A stretch of 64,000 nt of DNA, from contig OY829843.1 of the NCBI GenBank assembly GCA_963691885.1, positions 4,216,001 through 4,280,000 of the forward strand, in the 5' to 3' direction. Each line of letters opens with the position of its first letter. Positions within the stretch are counted from its first letter, which is position 1. Below are positions 1-8,293 of this stretch, one piece after another. The DNA comes from G963691885 sp963691885. Lineage in GTDB: Bacteria > Pseudomonadota > Alphaproteobacteria > UBA8366 > Aestuariispiraceae. A program made the position numbers and the translations under genes. The notes below the pieces were generated by a model that saw nothing but the letters and a program-made list of their open reading frames with translations, was not told the DNA's origin and did no database searches.

Positions 1-363
1 TGCGAATTCAGTTTCCGCCTCAGCAAAGACTGTAAGAATAGCAGCACCAATAACCTCCCCTTCCGGGCAACTGGCACGAGGCGAGGAATTGGACCGTTCA
101 AATATCCCTTTGTCTGAAATGCAGGCATATACGTCCTGCAGAGAGATCATGTCTGCCGGCCTGGCTAGAATATAGCCCCCGTTAACCCCAGACAGCGATT
201 CAACAAGCCCACCAGACACCAACTTGCCTACAACACGACGGATAACAACGGGATTTACCGCAATCTGTTCGGAAATCTTGGACGCAGGAACAGCGGCCGG
301 AGACAGGAAACCGATTACGCATAGAGAATTGGCGGCCACAGCCAATGATTGATCCAGGCTCAT
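1..363 (-). CDS. Rrf2-family transcriptional regulator (3' end outside window)
   Basis: The reverse strand is open from an ATG at 363 to the window edge, giving the first 121 residues of an Rrf2-type winged-helix regulator. The N-terminus (MSLDQSLAVAANSL) is followed by a recognition region ending VVIRRVVGKLVSGGLVES and the wing GVNGGYILARP, which is the hallmark of the family. Cysteines at SLC, YAC and ASCPEG lie where some Rrf2 proteins bind iron-sulfur clusters, but the arrangement resembles the YwnA-like branch (a CP-x-G motif) at least as well as IscR or NsrR, so I cannot say whether it senses Fe-S, NO or something else. The gene runs out of the window. Its promoter should lie in 364-546, where I see only AT-rich sequence and no convincing operator. 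Confidence 0.85.
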   Translation of the reverse strand, partial: MSLDQSLAVAANSLCVIGFLSPAAVPASKISEQIAVNPVVIRRVVGKLVSGGLVESLSGVNGGYILARPADMISLQDVYACISDKGIFERSNSSPRASCPEGEVIGAAILTVFAEAETEFA

Positions 364-546
364 AAGGCCCCCAAAAGATAAAACGTATTAAAACAGCTAA
401 CGAAAAAGAATAGAATGAAAGATCAAAAGACCTCTAGTCCATGATGGGTAAAAGTGATGTTCAGGGGAAGCAATTTGCGGGAAAGACGACCAATTAATTT
501 CAACTAAGCCAGAATGACTCAGATGGAAGAAGGAAAACGGTTCTTC

Positions 547-1140
547 TCAGACGTCGGTAACAAGTACAGCCAAAAGTGAATCGATTTCCGCACCGGCACC
601 TTCAATCAGATTGTGCAACACTTCACCCAGTTCGCGACACTCGTTCATCTTTTCTGCTTTGGCCTGGGTATAAAGGGTGCGAGCTGTTTCGGATATGGCA
701 ACAATCCCATAATTACCAGCCATCCCCACCAGTTTGTGCGCAGAACGTAATATTGAGACCAGGTCACCATTGATAAATGCATCGTCCAATAGGCTGGCTT
801 CATCGCGAAGGCACCTCTGAACAACCTTGAGGAGCGCTGCAAAGTCTCTTTGGTGAAAAAGCATAGAGAGTTCCTGGGTCTGCTGACTGTCCAGGACCTT
901 CAATGTTTCAAAAACGGACTCGAGGTCCCGTTGTTCATCGCGGCTGAACTTCCTTGGTTCTGCCCGATCCTTGTCCTCGAACCGCTGTGCTAGATGTGCC
1001 ATAGCATATCCAGAAAAGTTGCGGGCAATCTGCCAATCGCCGGTTAAACCCCATCTTGTTTGGCGGATGCTCCCCAGTCCCCACCACTCATCTGGACTTA
1101 GTCGATTAGACGCGATCTTACCCCAGTAGAGTTTCGACAC
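547..1140 (-). CDS. HPt-domain histidine phosphotransfer protein
   Basis: A 197-residue protein with no predicted membrane segment. The C-terminal half (about residues 95-190) is helical and carries the HPt signature SAHKLVGMAGNYG, with His135 as the presumed phosphate acceptor. HPt proteins relay phosphate between hybrid histidine kinases and response regulators. The N-terminal 70 residues are unlike anything I recognise and are rich in Trp (five in the first 36 residues). The next gene on the same strand (upstream in transcription) encodes a REC-GGDEF protein with a phospho-acceptor Asp, which makes a phosphorelay partnership plausible, although the 140-bp gap argues for separate or only partly shared transcription. 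No sensor kinase is visible in the window. Confidence 0.72.
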   Translation of the reverse strand: MSKLYWGKIASNRLSPDEWWGLGSIRQTRWGLTGDWQIARNFSGYAMAHLAQRFEDKDRAEPRKFSRDEQRDLESVFETLKVLDSQQTQELSMLFHQRDFAALLKVVQRCLRDEASLLDDAFINGDLVSILRSAHKLVGMAGNYGIVAISETARTLYTQAKAEKMNECRELGEVLHNLIEGAGAEIDSLLAVLVTDV

Positions 1141-1280
1141 ATAGCAATTGATGTCTATTGTGTTTGATAGATGACATTATAAAGGGCGATCAAAGTATAT
1201 CAACATACACTTATATAAATGTCGCGATTTCCTACCGAAAATGGCCGGTTTCCGAAATGCGGCACACCCAGATATGCCGA

Positions 1281-2210
1281 TCAGTCGTGAATCAGTCTGT
1301 CCCGACCGGTATTCTTGGCCTGATAGAGGCGGTCATCCGCAATCTTAAGTGCAGCTTCCAGACTCTCGGTTTCCTTGGTGATAGAGGCCGCACCAATACT
1401 GCAGGTAAACTTCAAAACCCCGCTCTCAAATTCGACCTGAGTCTTTCGGATATCCTCCAGGATGCGTTCCCCAAGAATGACGGCGTTGGTTACCGAGGTT
1501 TCGGGCATAAGGAGAGAGAATTCTTCCCCACCAAGCCTTCCAAACGTGTCCTGATGCCGAATGTTGTCATTGACGATTTGTACAAAATGCAAAAGGACCT
1601 GATCGCCAACATCATGGCCGTGGTCGTCATTTACCTGCTTAAACTTGTCCAGATCGAACATCACGATGCTGCAGGGGGATTTATACCTGTTTACGCGTTC
1701 GACCTCTTCCTGACCCTTTTCCCTAAAGTACCGGCGGTTATAACACCCGGTCAATGGATCGGTTGTCGCCAGTAATTCCAGCTCCCGGTTCACCTTCTCT
1801 AACTGAAGGGAGTATTTTCGCAAAGTAAGCTGATTGGTGACGCGGGCCTTAACGATAGAGGGGTGATAGGGTTTTGTGATGTAGTCGATAGCACCACGCC
1901 GAAGCCCCTCCTCTTCCTCCACCGTTTCTTTTAGACCCGTGACAAAAATCACCGGAATCTGACTTGTCTCTTCGTCTGCTTTTAGCGAATCAATAACGTC
2001 GTAGCCGTTCATATCCGGCATCAGTACATCCAGCAGGATGAGGTCAGGTTTTTGGCTTCTGGCCTTTTCTATTGCGTCCTTGCCGGACAAAGAAAAGCTG
2101 ACCCGGGCCAAATCTTTGAGAATAGACGCCAGAATCCGGACATTTTCAGCCTGATCATCAACGATCAGGACCTTAAGCTCAGGCGCGTTTTCATCAATTT
2201 CAACTGACAT
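1281..2210 (-). CDS. REC-GGDEF response regulator, diguanylate cyclase
   Basis: A 309-residue two-domain protein. Residues 12-125 form a receiver domain (acidic pair VDDQ at 18-20, phospho-acceptor Asp61 in LLDVLMPDMNG, conserved Lys in TKPYHP near 113). Residues about 145-305 form a GGDEF domain with an intact active site GRLGGEEF (227-231) and an intact allosteric I-site, RHQD at 218-221, exactly five residues before GGEEF. The protein should therefore make cyclic di-GMP when phosphorylated and be product-inhibited. It resembles PleD/WspR-type enzymes but has a single REC domain. The HPt protein downstream is a candidate phosphodonor. The 201-bp region to the divergent gene carries Pho-box-like repeats oriented towards this gene. 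Confidence 0.9.
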   Translation of the reverse strand: MSVEIDENAPELKVLIVDDQAENVRILASILKDLARVSFSLSGKDAIEKARSQKPDLILLDVLMPDMNGYDVIDSLKADEETSQIPVIFVTGLKETVEEEEGLRRGAIDYITKPYHPSIVKARVTNQLTLRKYSLQLEKVNRELELLATTDPLTGCYNRRYFREKGQEEVERVNRYKSPCSIVMFDLDKFKQVNDDHGHDVGDQVLLHFVQIVNDNIRHQDTFGRLGGEEFSLLMPETSVTNAVILGERILEDIRKTQVEFESGVLKFTCSIGAASITKETESLEAALKIADDRLYQAKNTGRDRLIHD

Positions 2211-2337
2211 GAACTGTTCCGGTCATTGCGGTTCTGTTCGCCCTTCTGTTCTTAAGAACTTTAGAACGCCATTTCTTTAGGAATTCCTTACAAGAAAAAG
2301 ACTGTCAATACGATACCTATGGAACAAGAGCTGAGAT

Positions 2338-2366
2338 CTGACATTAAAATGACAGTTTTGTGACAA
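2338..2366 (-). promoter_or_regulatory. Pho-box-like tandem repeats (three 11-bp-spaced TGTCA units)
   Basis: On the plus strand TGACA occurs at 2339, 2350 and 2361, spaced by exactly 11 bp, with a fourth copy at 2378. Read on the minus strand the units are TTGTCAC, CTGTCAT and ATGTCAG separated by 4-bp A/T spacers, close to the classical PhoB box (CTGTCAT-N4-CTGTCAT). The orientation points to the REC-GGDEF gene starting at 2210, but the site lies in a divergent region and could equally serve the gene starting at 2412. Function is inferred from the pattern alone. Confidence 0.5.
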
Positions 2367-2394
2367 TGAAACAAAATTGACATTTCTCACGAAT

Positions 2395-2409
2395 GCGCAC
2401 ATGGTGCGC
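2395..2409. promoter_or_regulatory. GCGCAC-ATG-GTGCGC palindrome at a translation start
   Basis: A perfect 6-bp inverted repeat with a 3-bp loop ends two bases before the ATG at 2412. It occupies the place of the Shine-Dalgarno sequence, of which no good copy is visible. In mRNA it could form a small hairpin that limits initiation; in DNA it could be a protein site. It is too short and too close to the start to be a terminator. Confidence 0.35.
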
Positions 2410-2411
2410 CT

Positions 2412-3083
2412 ATGATTGGTAGCAATTCACGATTTAAACGACAGGCCGAAGCTCCAAGAATTTGGGAACTGAGCGGGATCACAACCCTGTTCGTCGTGAC
2501 AATACTGCTTTGGTTGGCCCCGCCCGCCAATGCCTCCGTTCAGGTCACTAAAGGCCAAATCAAGATAACCGGCGACATATTGGAAGCGGATCTTGAACCG
2601 TTCTTTCATGCGCTGAACCCGCTTCCTTCAGAGGAGAGGCCTCGTTCCACCCCCCTCCATCTTGTGCTGAATTCAGGTGGTGGTGATCTGCAAACTGCAT
2701 TTTACATGGCGCGTCTGGTCGAAAAGGCCCGCCTGGCAGGACAACAGATCACGGCCCGTGTTCCAGTTGGGGGAGAGTGTAACTCCGCCTGTATCGTTGT
2801 GTTTGCGTCTGCTCAGGAACGGCTTGCCGCCCCCGATGCCCGGTTTATGGTGCACGGTTTGACCTATATCGGTCATGCAAATCACAGTGCTGTAGAGGTT
2901 CAACGCCTGTTTTTTACTGAGAGCTATCACCAACAGATCCATCGGGCTGACCCCAAATTCGCGGGGTTCATTCGACGCCACCGATTGATTGAGGATGATC
3001 TGGAAATGAGTTTCTCCGGCAGTGTTCTTTTCAGTGCCTTTGACGGTTTCATAACCGCCCTAACCCCGCTTGAAGCAAGTTAG
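2412..3083 (+). CDS. ClpP-like periplasmic protein (COG3904 type)
   Basis: A 223-residue protein with a hydrophobic segment at about residues 21-42 ending in ANA-S, consistent with a signal peptide or signal anchor. The body has a ClpP/crotonase-like fold signature: LNSGGGDL at 87-93, then GGECNSACIVVF with Ser125 as the candidate nucleophile, and a possible catalytic His148 in RFMVHG. Such proteins are annotated as predicted periplasmic ClpP-like proteins; their substrates are not known to me. The start at 2412 is the first in-frame ATG but lacks a clear ribosome-binding site and lies directly behind a palindrome, so a start slightly downstream is possible. It is divergent from the REC-GGDEF gene and looks monocistronic. 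Confidence 0.7.
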   Translation: MIGSNSRFKRQAEAPRIWELSGITTLFVVTILLWLAPPANASVQVTKGQIKITGDILEADLEPFFHALNPLPSEERPRSTPLHLVLNSGGGDLQTAFYMARLVEKARLAGQQITARVPVGGECNSACIVVFASAQERLAAPDARFMVHGLTYIGHANHSAVEVQRLFFTESYHQQIHRADPKFAGFIRRHRLIEDDLEMSFSGSVLFSAFDGFITALTPLEAS

Positions 3084-3168
3084 GCGGGCCGTCTCCATTG
3101 TACCCGCTCAGGGCTTTCGTTACTGTTTTTGATATCGGCTTCGTACAGTCAGACCGAAGGACTTAACC

Positions 3169-4257
3169 GTGACGATTACCTCGATCAGGCAACACGCCAT
3201 TCATATTCCACTGGCACGGCCACTTCGAACCTCAATTCACGCCATCGATCGCATCGGTGCCATCATTGTTACGGTTGAGGGGGTCGACGGTATCGTCGGT
3301 GAAGGGTGTTTGATCACCCTCGGCGGATCCCGGCTTGGTGTTTTGCAGTCAATGATTGATGACCTTGCCCCAGCCTTTATCGGACAGTCCCCCCATTCGA
3401 TCACGGCGATGTGGAAACAATGCTGGGATGGTTTCAATTTCATCAGCCACAAGGGCATCCCGGTCATGGCGTTGAGCGCACTTGATATGGCGGTTTGGGA
3501 CCTCCACGGAAAAACACTGGGACAGCCTTTGCATCACATCTGGGGTGCCGCAAGAGAGCGTGTACGGGCCTATGCAAGCGGCGGTTTATTTCTGTCCCTG
3601 ACGATTGACGAACTGCAAGCTGAGGCACAGGATTTTCTGGCTCAGGGCTTCACGGCCATGAAGGTCCGGCTCGGATCCCCCCAGATTTCGGAAGATGTGA
3701 AACGGGTTCAGGCTGTGCGCGACGTCATCGGGCCGGATATCGATCTTATGGCTGATTCCAATCAGGGATTGTCCGTTAAACATGCCATTCGTTTGGCAAA
3801 GGCAATGGAACCCTTCGATTTGTTCTGGTTTGAAGAACCTGTCCCTTATTGGGATCTGGAAGGGCATTCGCGCATTCGGGACGCCATACCCAGCGACCTC
3901 GCCTCTGGTGAAACCGAATATTCCAAATACGGTATGCGCGACATGATCGAAAAGCGGGCCTGCGATATTCTGATGCCGGATCTGCAAAGAATTGGCGGTT
4001 ATTCAGAATTCTTGCGGGTCGGTCACCTGGCCGATGCTTTTGACATCCCGGTTACCCCTCACCTTTTTACGGAACACTCCCTTTGCCTGGCTGGTGCCCT
4101 CAGCAATTGCACAATCGTGGAACATATGCCCTGGCTGGAACCCACCCTGAAAGATCCACCTGCCCTTACCCGGGACGGGTTTTTCGAGATGTCCAATCAG
4201 CCTGGACATGGCATGGTTTTCGATATGGACCAAATTGAGAAGATGCGCGTTTCGTGA
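3169..4257 (+). CDS. Mandelate racemase-like enolase superfamily enzyme
   Basis: A 362-residue enolase-superfamily protein starting at GTG. The metal ligands Asp196 (ADSNQ), Glu222 (FEEP) and Glu248 (GETE), the Asp271/His298 dyad (MPDLQRIGG and TPHLF) and a late Glu318 all match mandelate racemase as I remember it with a shift of one residue. The second lysine of the KxK motif is replaced: the sequence is K165-V-R167. This places it in the mandelate-racemase subgroup of acid-sugar dehydratases and racemases rather than as a true mandelate racemase; the substrate cannot be read off. The stop overlaps the start of the next gene (GTGA), so it heads a three-gene unit with a PdxA-like enzyme and a TIM-barrel protein, just upstream of the aminobenzoyl-CoA operon. 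Confidence 0.82.
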   Translation: MTITSIRQHAIHIPLARPLRTSIHAIDRIGAIIVTVEGVDGIVGEGCLITLGGSRLGVLQSMIDDLAPAFIGQSPHSITAMWKQCWDGFNFISHKGIPVMALSALDMAVWDLHGKTLGQPLHHIWGAARERVRAYASGGLFLSLTIDELQAEAQDFLAQGFTAMKVRLGSPQISEDVKRVQAVRDVIGPDIDLMADSNQGLSVKHAIRLAKAMEPFDLFWFEEPVPYWDLEGHSRIRDAIPSDLASGETEYSKYGMRDMIEKRACDILMPDLQRIGGYSEFLRVGHLADAFDIPVTPHLFTEHSLCLAGALSNCTIVEHMPWLEPTLKDPPALTRDGFFEMSNQPGHGMVFDMDQIEKMRVS

Positions 4258-5273
4258 CTATTGCCATTACAATGGGGGATCCTGCAGGGATCGGGCCGGA
4301 GATTTGCCTGAAAACACTGGCGGAACAGGACCTGGATGAACCAAGTTTCATCATCGGTGACATTGATCATCTACAAGCTCTCTCTGGGCAACACTTGCCA
4401 GAGTTGAAGTTGGTTGAAATTTCGTCACCCGATGACTGCGAAAGACTTCAAACAGGAAGCATCGCTGTTCTGTCCTGTGGCAACCCGCTTCCCTTGCCCG
4501 TAAAAATCGGTGAACTCCACGCTGAATATGGGGCCGCCGCGTTCTCTTATATCCGCCAGGCAATTGAACTGGCCCTCGCGGGCCAGATTTCTGCAATCGT
4601 TACCGCACCGATCCACAAAGAATCCCTCTCAATGGCCGGCGTCAAATATCCGGGCCATACAGAAATGCTTGCGGATCTGGGGGGCGCTGAACGGGTCGCC
4701 ATGATGCTGGCCAATGATGAATTGCGCACGGTGCTGGTCACCATTCACTGTTCACTACGAGACGTCCTTGACGGCGTCACGTTTGACTCGGTTCTGGAAA
4801 CAATCAGGCTGGCCGATCTGGGAGCACGGCAATACGGGATCGAACAACCCCGCATAGCGGTTGCGGGTCTCAATCCCCATGCGGGTGAAGGCGGCCTTTT
4901 CGGACGCGAAGAGATAGAGATCATCACGCCTGCGATTGAAGCGGCCCGACTTGAGGGATTGAACGTTGCAGGGCCCCTGGCCGGCGACACCGTCTTTATG
5001 CAAGCCCGGAACGGAAAATACGATATCGTGGTTGCGCAATACCATGACCAGGGGCTGATCCCGGTTAAGTATCTCGGGCTTGAACAGGGGGTGAATGTGA
5101 CCCTTGGCCTTCCCTTCATCAGAACCAGTCCGGATCATGGAACCGCGTTCGATATCGCCCATGAATGGGTGGCAGACCATCACAGCCTGAAAACAGCCTG
5201 CAATCAGGCGATCAGAATGATGCGGGCACAGTCGAATCTTGATCAGTCCATGGGGGCGCAAGGTGGCGGTTGA
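4254..5273 (+). CDS. PdxA-family 4-phospho-hydroxyacid dehydrogenase
   Basis: A 339-residue PdxA-like protein beginning at a GTG that overlaps the upstream stop. It has MGDPAGIGPE at the N-terminus, TAPIHKESLSMAG and PGHTEM, a His in VTIHCSLRDV, GLNPHAGEGGLFGREE, and YHDQGLIPVKYL, which supply the substrate phosphate site and the three metal-binding histidines of the family. True PdxA oxidises 4-phosphohydroxythreonine in pyridoxal phosphate synthesis; many paralogues (PdxA2) act instead on other 4-phospho-acids such as phosphothreonate or phosphoerythronate. Location between an enolase-superfamily gene and a phosphate-binding TIM barrel, with no other pyridoxal genes nearby, favours the catabolic PdxA2 role. 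No DUF1537 kinase accompanies it here. Confidence 0.82.
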   Translation: MTIAITMGDPAGIGPEICLKTLAEQDLDEPSFIIGDIDHLQALSGQHLPELKLVEISSPDDCERLQTGSIAVLSCGNPLPLPVKIGELHAEYGAAAFSYIRQAIELALAGQISAIVTAPIHKESLSMAGVKYPGHTEMLADLGGAERVAMMLANDELRTVLVTIHCSLRDVLDGVTFDSVLETIRLADLGARQYGIEQPRIAVAGLNPHAGEGGLFGREEIEIITPAIEAARLEGLNVAGPLAGDTVFMQARNGKYDIVVAQYHDQGLIPVKYLGLEQGVNVTLGLPFIRTSPDHGTAFDIAHEWVADHHSLKTACNQAIRMMRAQSNLDQSMGAQGGG

Positions 5274-5937
5274 TTGCAATTTTATCTTTATGCTGACCCA
5301 TAACGACAGGACGATCGAGAACGCCCTGGAATGTGCCAGCATCGCCATTGACTGTGGCATCCGCCATATCGGTTTTAAGGATATTGGCTTGCCTGAGGCA
5401 GATTTACGGGAACTCAGCCAATATCTTTTGGACCACAATGTCACCCGTTACCTGGAAGTGGTCAGCCTCGACGCTGATGAAGAGCAACGCTCTGTGGAAT
5501 GTGGCTTGCGGATTGGCGTTGACCGATTAATGGGGGGAACACGGCCAGACCTCGTTCTTCCCCTTATAAAAGGCAGCGACATCGGGTATTATCCATTTCC
5601 GGGCAATATTGAGGGGCATCCAAGTCGATTGACCGGTACGGTTCAGTCCATCGTTGAGGACGCCGTGGATCTGAGTCAGCGGGACGGTGTTACCGGTCTG
5701 GATCTTCTGGCGTATCGGTTTTCCGGGCAAGTGGAGACTTTGATGGGGGCTGTCTGCCAATCTGTAAACGTACCGGTTGTCATGGCCGGCAGCATCGATT
5801 CACCCGAGCGTATTCGCGCGGTGAAGGTCTCTGGCGCTGCTGGTTTTACGATTGGTACCGCGGCTCTGGATGGTGTGTTTGAAGCGGAAGATACCGGTCT
5901 TTCTGCTCAATTAAAGGCTATTCTTTCCTGTTTGTGA
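5263..5937 (+). CDS. Phosphate-binding TIM-barrel protein of unknown substrate
   Basis: A (beta/alpha)8 protein of about 224 residues. The C-terminal strands carry the two typical phosphate-gripping loops, VPVVMAGSIDSPERI and GAAGFTIGTAAL, as in HisA/HisF-like and aldolase-like barrels. Other notable stretches are IGFKDIGLPEADL and GGTRPDLVLPL. I do not recognise a specific enzyme. The frame is open from a TTG at 5239, but the GTG at 5263, overlapping the end of the PdxA-like gene by 11 bases, gives a better barrel N-terminus (VAVDCNFIFMLTHNDRT), so I use that start. Tight overlap with the two upstream genes suggests one pathway acting on a phosphorylated intermediate. The spacer to the next gene (5938-6013) contains a large palindrome. 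Confidence 0.65.
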   Translation: MAVDCNFIFMLTHNDRTIENALECASIAIDCGIRHIGFKDIGLPEADLRELSQYLLDHNVTRYLEVVSLDADEEQRSVECGLRIGVDRLMGGTRPDLVLPLIKGSDIGYYPFPGNIEGHPSRLTGTVQSIVEDAVDLSQRDGVTGLDLLAYRFSGQVETLMGAVCQSVNVPVVMAGSIDSPERIRAVKVSGAAGFTIGTAALDGVFEAEDTGLSAQLKAILSCL

Positions 5938-5946
5938 CCATCTCTC

Positions 5947-5980
5947 GGTCCATTTACTTTACATATAAAATAAATGGACC
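5947..5980. promoter_or_regulatory. 34-bp palindromic operator upstream of the aminobenzoyl-CoA operon
   Basis: Arms GGTCCATTTA (5947-5956) and TAAATGGACC (5971-5980) are perfect inverted repeats; the whole 34 bp is symmetrical except for two base pairs. The inner core ACTTTACATATAAAAT matches the centre of the 61247-61272 palindrome at 14 of 16 positions and the surrounding 24 bp at 20 of 24. A MarR-family gene lies in the operon downstream, so it is the obvious candidate ligand-controlled repressor. The site is 34 bp before the ATG at 6014. No T-tract follows, which argues against a simple terminator for the upstream genes. Confidence 0.6.
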
Positions 5981-6013
5981 TAAAGTATATTCCTGCTTGA
6001 TGGAGTTTGGTCT

Positions 6014-8293
6014 ATGAAAATTGCCTGTATCGGCGGGGGCCCGGCGGGGTTGTATTTTGCAATCTCCATGAAATTGCGTGACCCATCCCACGACATCACA
6101 GTTGTTGAACGCAATCGTCCCTATGACACGTTTGGGTGGGGCGTTGTCTTCTCCGACCAGACAATGGGCAATCTTATTGTTAATGATCGCAAGTCGGCCC
6201 AGGCAATTCTGGACGAGTTTGCCCATTGGGACGACATCGACATTCATTTCAAGTGTCGGGTAGAACGCTCAACCGGTCACGGGTTTGCCGGCATCGGCCG
6301 TAAGCGAATGTTGAACATCCTGCAGGAACGGGCCGAGGAACTCGATGTGAAACTTTTGTTCGAACAAGAGGTGGACACTCTTGATGCCTATGCCGATTGT
6401 GATCTGATCATCGCCTGTGACGGATTGAATTCCAAAATCCGGAATCGCTTTGAAGGGGCATTCCAGCCGGATGTTGAGACGCGATCCAACAAGTTTATCT
6501 GGCTCGGTACAAAGCGCATCTTTGATGCCTTCACCTTCATTTTTGAGGAAACAGACGCCGGCTGGATCTGGGTCCACGCCTATAAGTTCGATCAGGAAAC
6601 CTCCACATTCATTGTTGAATGCACCGAAGAAACCTGGCGCGGCCTGGGACTGGACAAGACGGATACCGAGGGCTCGATCGCGCTTTGTGAAAAGATCTTT
6701 GCGAACTATCTGGACGGCAACAGTTTGATGAGTAATGCACGCCATCTGCGTGGATCTGCCTGGCTGAACTTCCCCCATGTTAATTGCGGCTCGTATCACC
6801 ATCAGAATATCGTTTTGATGGGGGATGCCGCTCATACCGCGCATTTCTCAATCGGCTCTGGCACAAAATTGGCCCTTGAAGATGCGATTGATCTTGCGCG
6901 ACTGTTGCATGAAAAACCGGATCGCGACGCCGCCTTTCAGGAGTATCAGTCGATCCGAAGACAGGAAGTACTGAAACTGCAAAGTGCTGCCCGAAACTCC
7001 ATGGAATGGTTTGAAGATCTGGACCGCTATACGGGCTTCGAGCCGCCGCAATTCGCCTACTCCCTGTTGACGCGCAGTCAACGGGTCAGTCACGAAAACC
7101 TGCGCCTTCGCGACCCCGACTGGCTGGGAGGCATTGAGGGTTGGTATGCAGGAACGCCGTCCGCTTCAGAGCCACCGCCGCCGATGTTTACCCCGTTTTC
7201 GCTGCGGGGACTAACGCTCGCCAATCGGATCGTGGTCTCACCCATGGCGACCTATAAAGCCTTGGACGGAGTGCCCAACGACTTTCACATGGTGCATCTG
7301 GGCAGTCGTGCCCAGGGCGGCGCGGGCCTGATTTTCACAGAAATGACCTGTGTTTCTGCCGACGCCCGGATAACGCCCGGCTGTCCCGGTCTCTACACAG
7401 ATGAGCAACAGGAAAACTGGTCGCGGATCGTCTCATTTGTTCATGACCAAACCAACGCGAAGATCGCGATGCAGCTGGGTCATGCGGGCCGTAAAGGTTC
7501 GACCCAGATAGGTTGGGAAGGCATGGACCAGCCCCTGAAAAGTGGTAATTGGCCCCTTCAGGCTCCTTCTCCCATTCCCTGGGACACCGGCAACCAGATC
7601 CCGAAGGAGATGGATGACGGTGACCGTGCGGCCGTTATAAAAGCGTTCGAAGAGGCCACCAGACGAGCGTATGCTTGTGGTTTTGATATGATCGAACTGC
7701 ATGCCGCGCACGGCTATCTGCTGTCTTCCTATATCTCCCCGCTCAGCAACAAACGCGATGACGCCTATGGCGGTTCCCTTGAAAACAGGATGCGCTTTCC
7801 ATTGCAGGTCTTTGATGCCATGCGTGCAATCTGGCCGGAAGAGAAACCAATATCGGTTCGCATTTCGGCAACGGACTGGATGGAAGATGCGGGCGTCACC
7901 CCTGATGATGCGGTCCAGATCGCAACATGGTTCAAGGAACATGGTGCGGATATCCTTGATGTATCTGCGGGTCAGACAGTACCGGACGCAAAACCCGTTT
8001 ACGGGCGTATGTTCCAGACCCCGTTTTCAGATCGCATCCGCAATGAGGTCAAAATGCCGACAATGGCGGTTGGAAATATTTATGAGGTCGACCATGTAAA
8101 CTCCATCCTGGCGGCAGGCCGGGCTGATCTTTGCTGTCTCGCGCGTCCCCATTTGGCGGATCCCTATTGGACGCTTCACGCGGCAGCAGAACAGAAATAT
8201 GGAAACGCTCATTGGCCTAAACCCTATCTGGCAGGTCAAGCACAGTTGGAACGAAATCTCAGTCGAAAGCCTGGGTCGGGGGGTGCAGTGTGA
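6014..8293 (+). CDS. abmA: Fused aryl-CoA monooxygenase/reductase (2-aminobenzoyl-CoA monooxygenase/reductase or salicylyl-CoA 5-hydroxylase type)
   Basis: A 759-residue two-domain flavoprotein. Residues 1 to about 390 form a PHBH-like FAD monooxygenase (GGGPAGLYFAI at the N-terminus; GDAAHTAHFSIGSGTK for the second FAD contact). Residues about 395-750 form an Old-Yellow-Enzyme-like FMN reductase (MFTPFSLRGLTLANRIVVSP, MQLGHAGRKG, ELHAAHGYLLSSYISPLSN, YGG). This fusion is known from 2-aminobenzoyl-CoA monooxygenase/reductase of Azoarcus evansii and salicylyl-CoA 5-hydroxylases; the former dearomatises 2-aminobenzoyl-CoA by hydroxylation plus hydride reduction. The following ligase, beta-oxidation-type enzymes and RidA protein favour the aminobenzoyl-CoA role. 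The gene heads the operon behind a palindromic operator and overlaps the next gene by four bases. A stand-alone paralogue of the first domain lies at 51988. Confidence 0.85.
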   Translation: MKIACIGGGPAGLYFAISMKLRDPSHDITVVERNRPYDTFGWGVVFSDQTMGNLIVNDRKSAQAILDEFAHWDDIDIHFKCRVERSTGHGFAGIGRKRMLNILQERAEELDVKLLFEQEVDTLDAYADCDLIIACDGLNSKIRNRFEGAFQPDVETRSNKFIWLGTKRIFDAFTFIFEETDAGWIWVHAYKFDQETSTFIVECTEETWRGLGLDKTDTEGSIALCEKIFANYLDGNSLMSNARHLRGSAWLNFPHVNCGSYHHQNIVLMGDAAHTAHFSIGSGTKLALEDAIDLARLLHEKPDRDAAFQEYQSIRRQEVLKLQSAARNSMEWFEDLDRYTGFEPPQFAYSLLTRSQRVSHENLRLRDPDWLGGIEGWYAGTPSASEPPPPMFTPFSLRGLTLANRIVVSPMATYKALDGVPNDFHMVHLGSRAQGGAGLIFTEMTCVSADARITPGCPGLYTDEQQENWSRIVSFVHDQTNAKIAMQLGHAGRKGSTQIGWEGMDQPLKSGNWPLQAPSPIPWDTGNQIPKEMDDGDRAAVIKAFEEATRRAYACGFDMIELHAAHGYLLSSYISPLSNKRDDAYGGSLENRMRFPLQVFDAMRAIWPEEKPISVRISATDWMEDAGVTPDDAVQIATWFKEHGADILDVSAGQTVPDAKPVYGRMFQTPFSDRIRNEVKMPTMAVGNIYEVDHVNSILAAGRADLCCLARPHLADPYWTLHAAAEQKYGNAHWPKPYLAGQAQLERNLSRKPGSGGAV

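Noticed and set aside
4254..5273. Housekeeping pdxA for pyridoxal phosphate synthesis
   Set aside because: The motifs fit the family, but coupling to an enolase-superfamily enzyme and a TIM barrel, with no pdxJ or ksgA/rsmA neighbour, favours a catabolic PdxA2-type role.
5947..5980. Rho-independent terminator of the three upstream genes
   Set aside because: The 10-bp arms could pair in RNA, but the inner sequence is also symmetrical, there is no T-tract, and a near copy lies before an unrelated start at 61224; an operator explains more.
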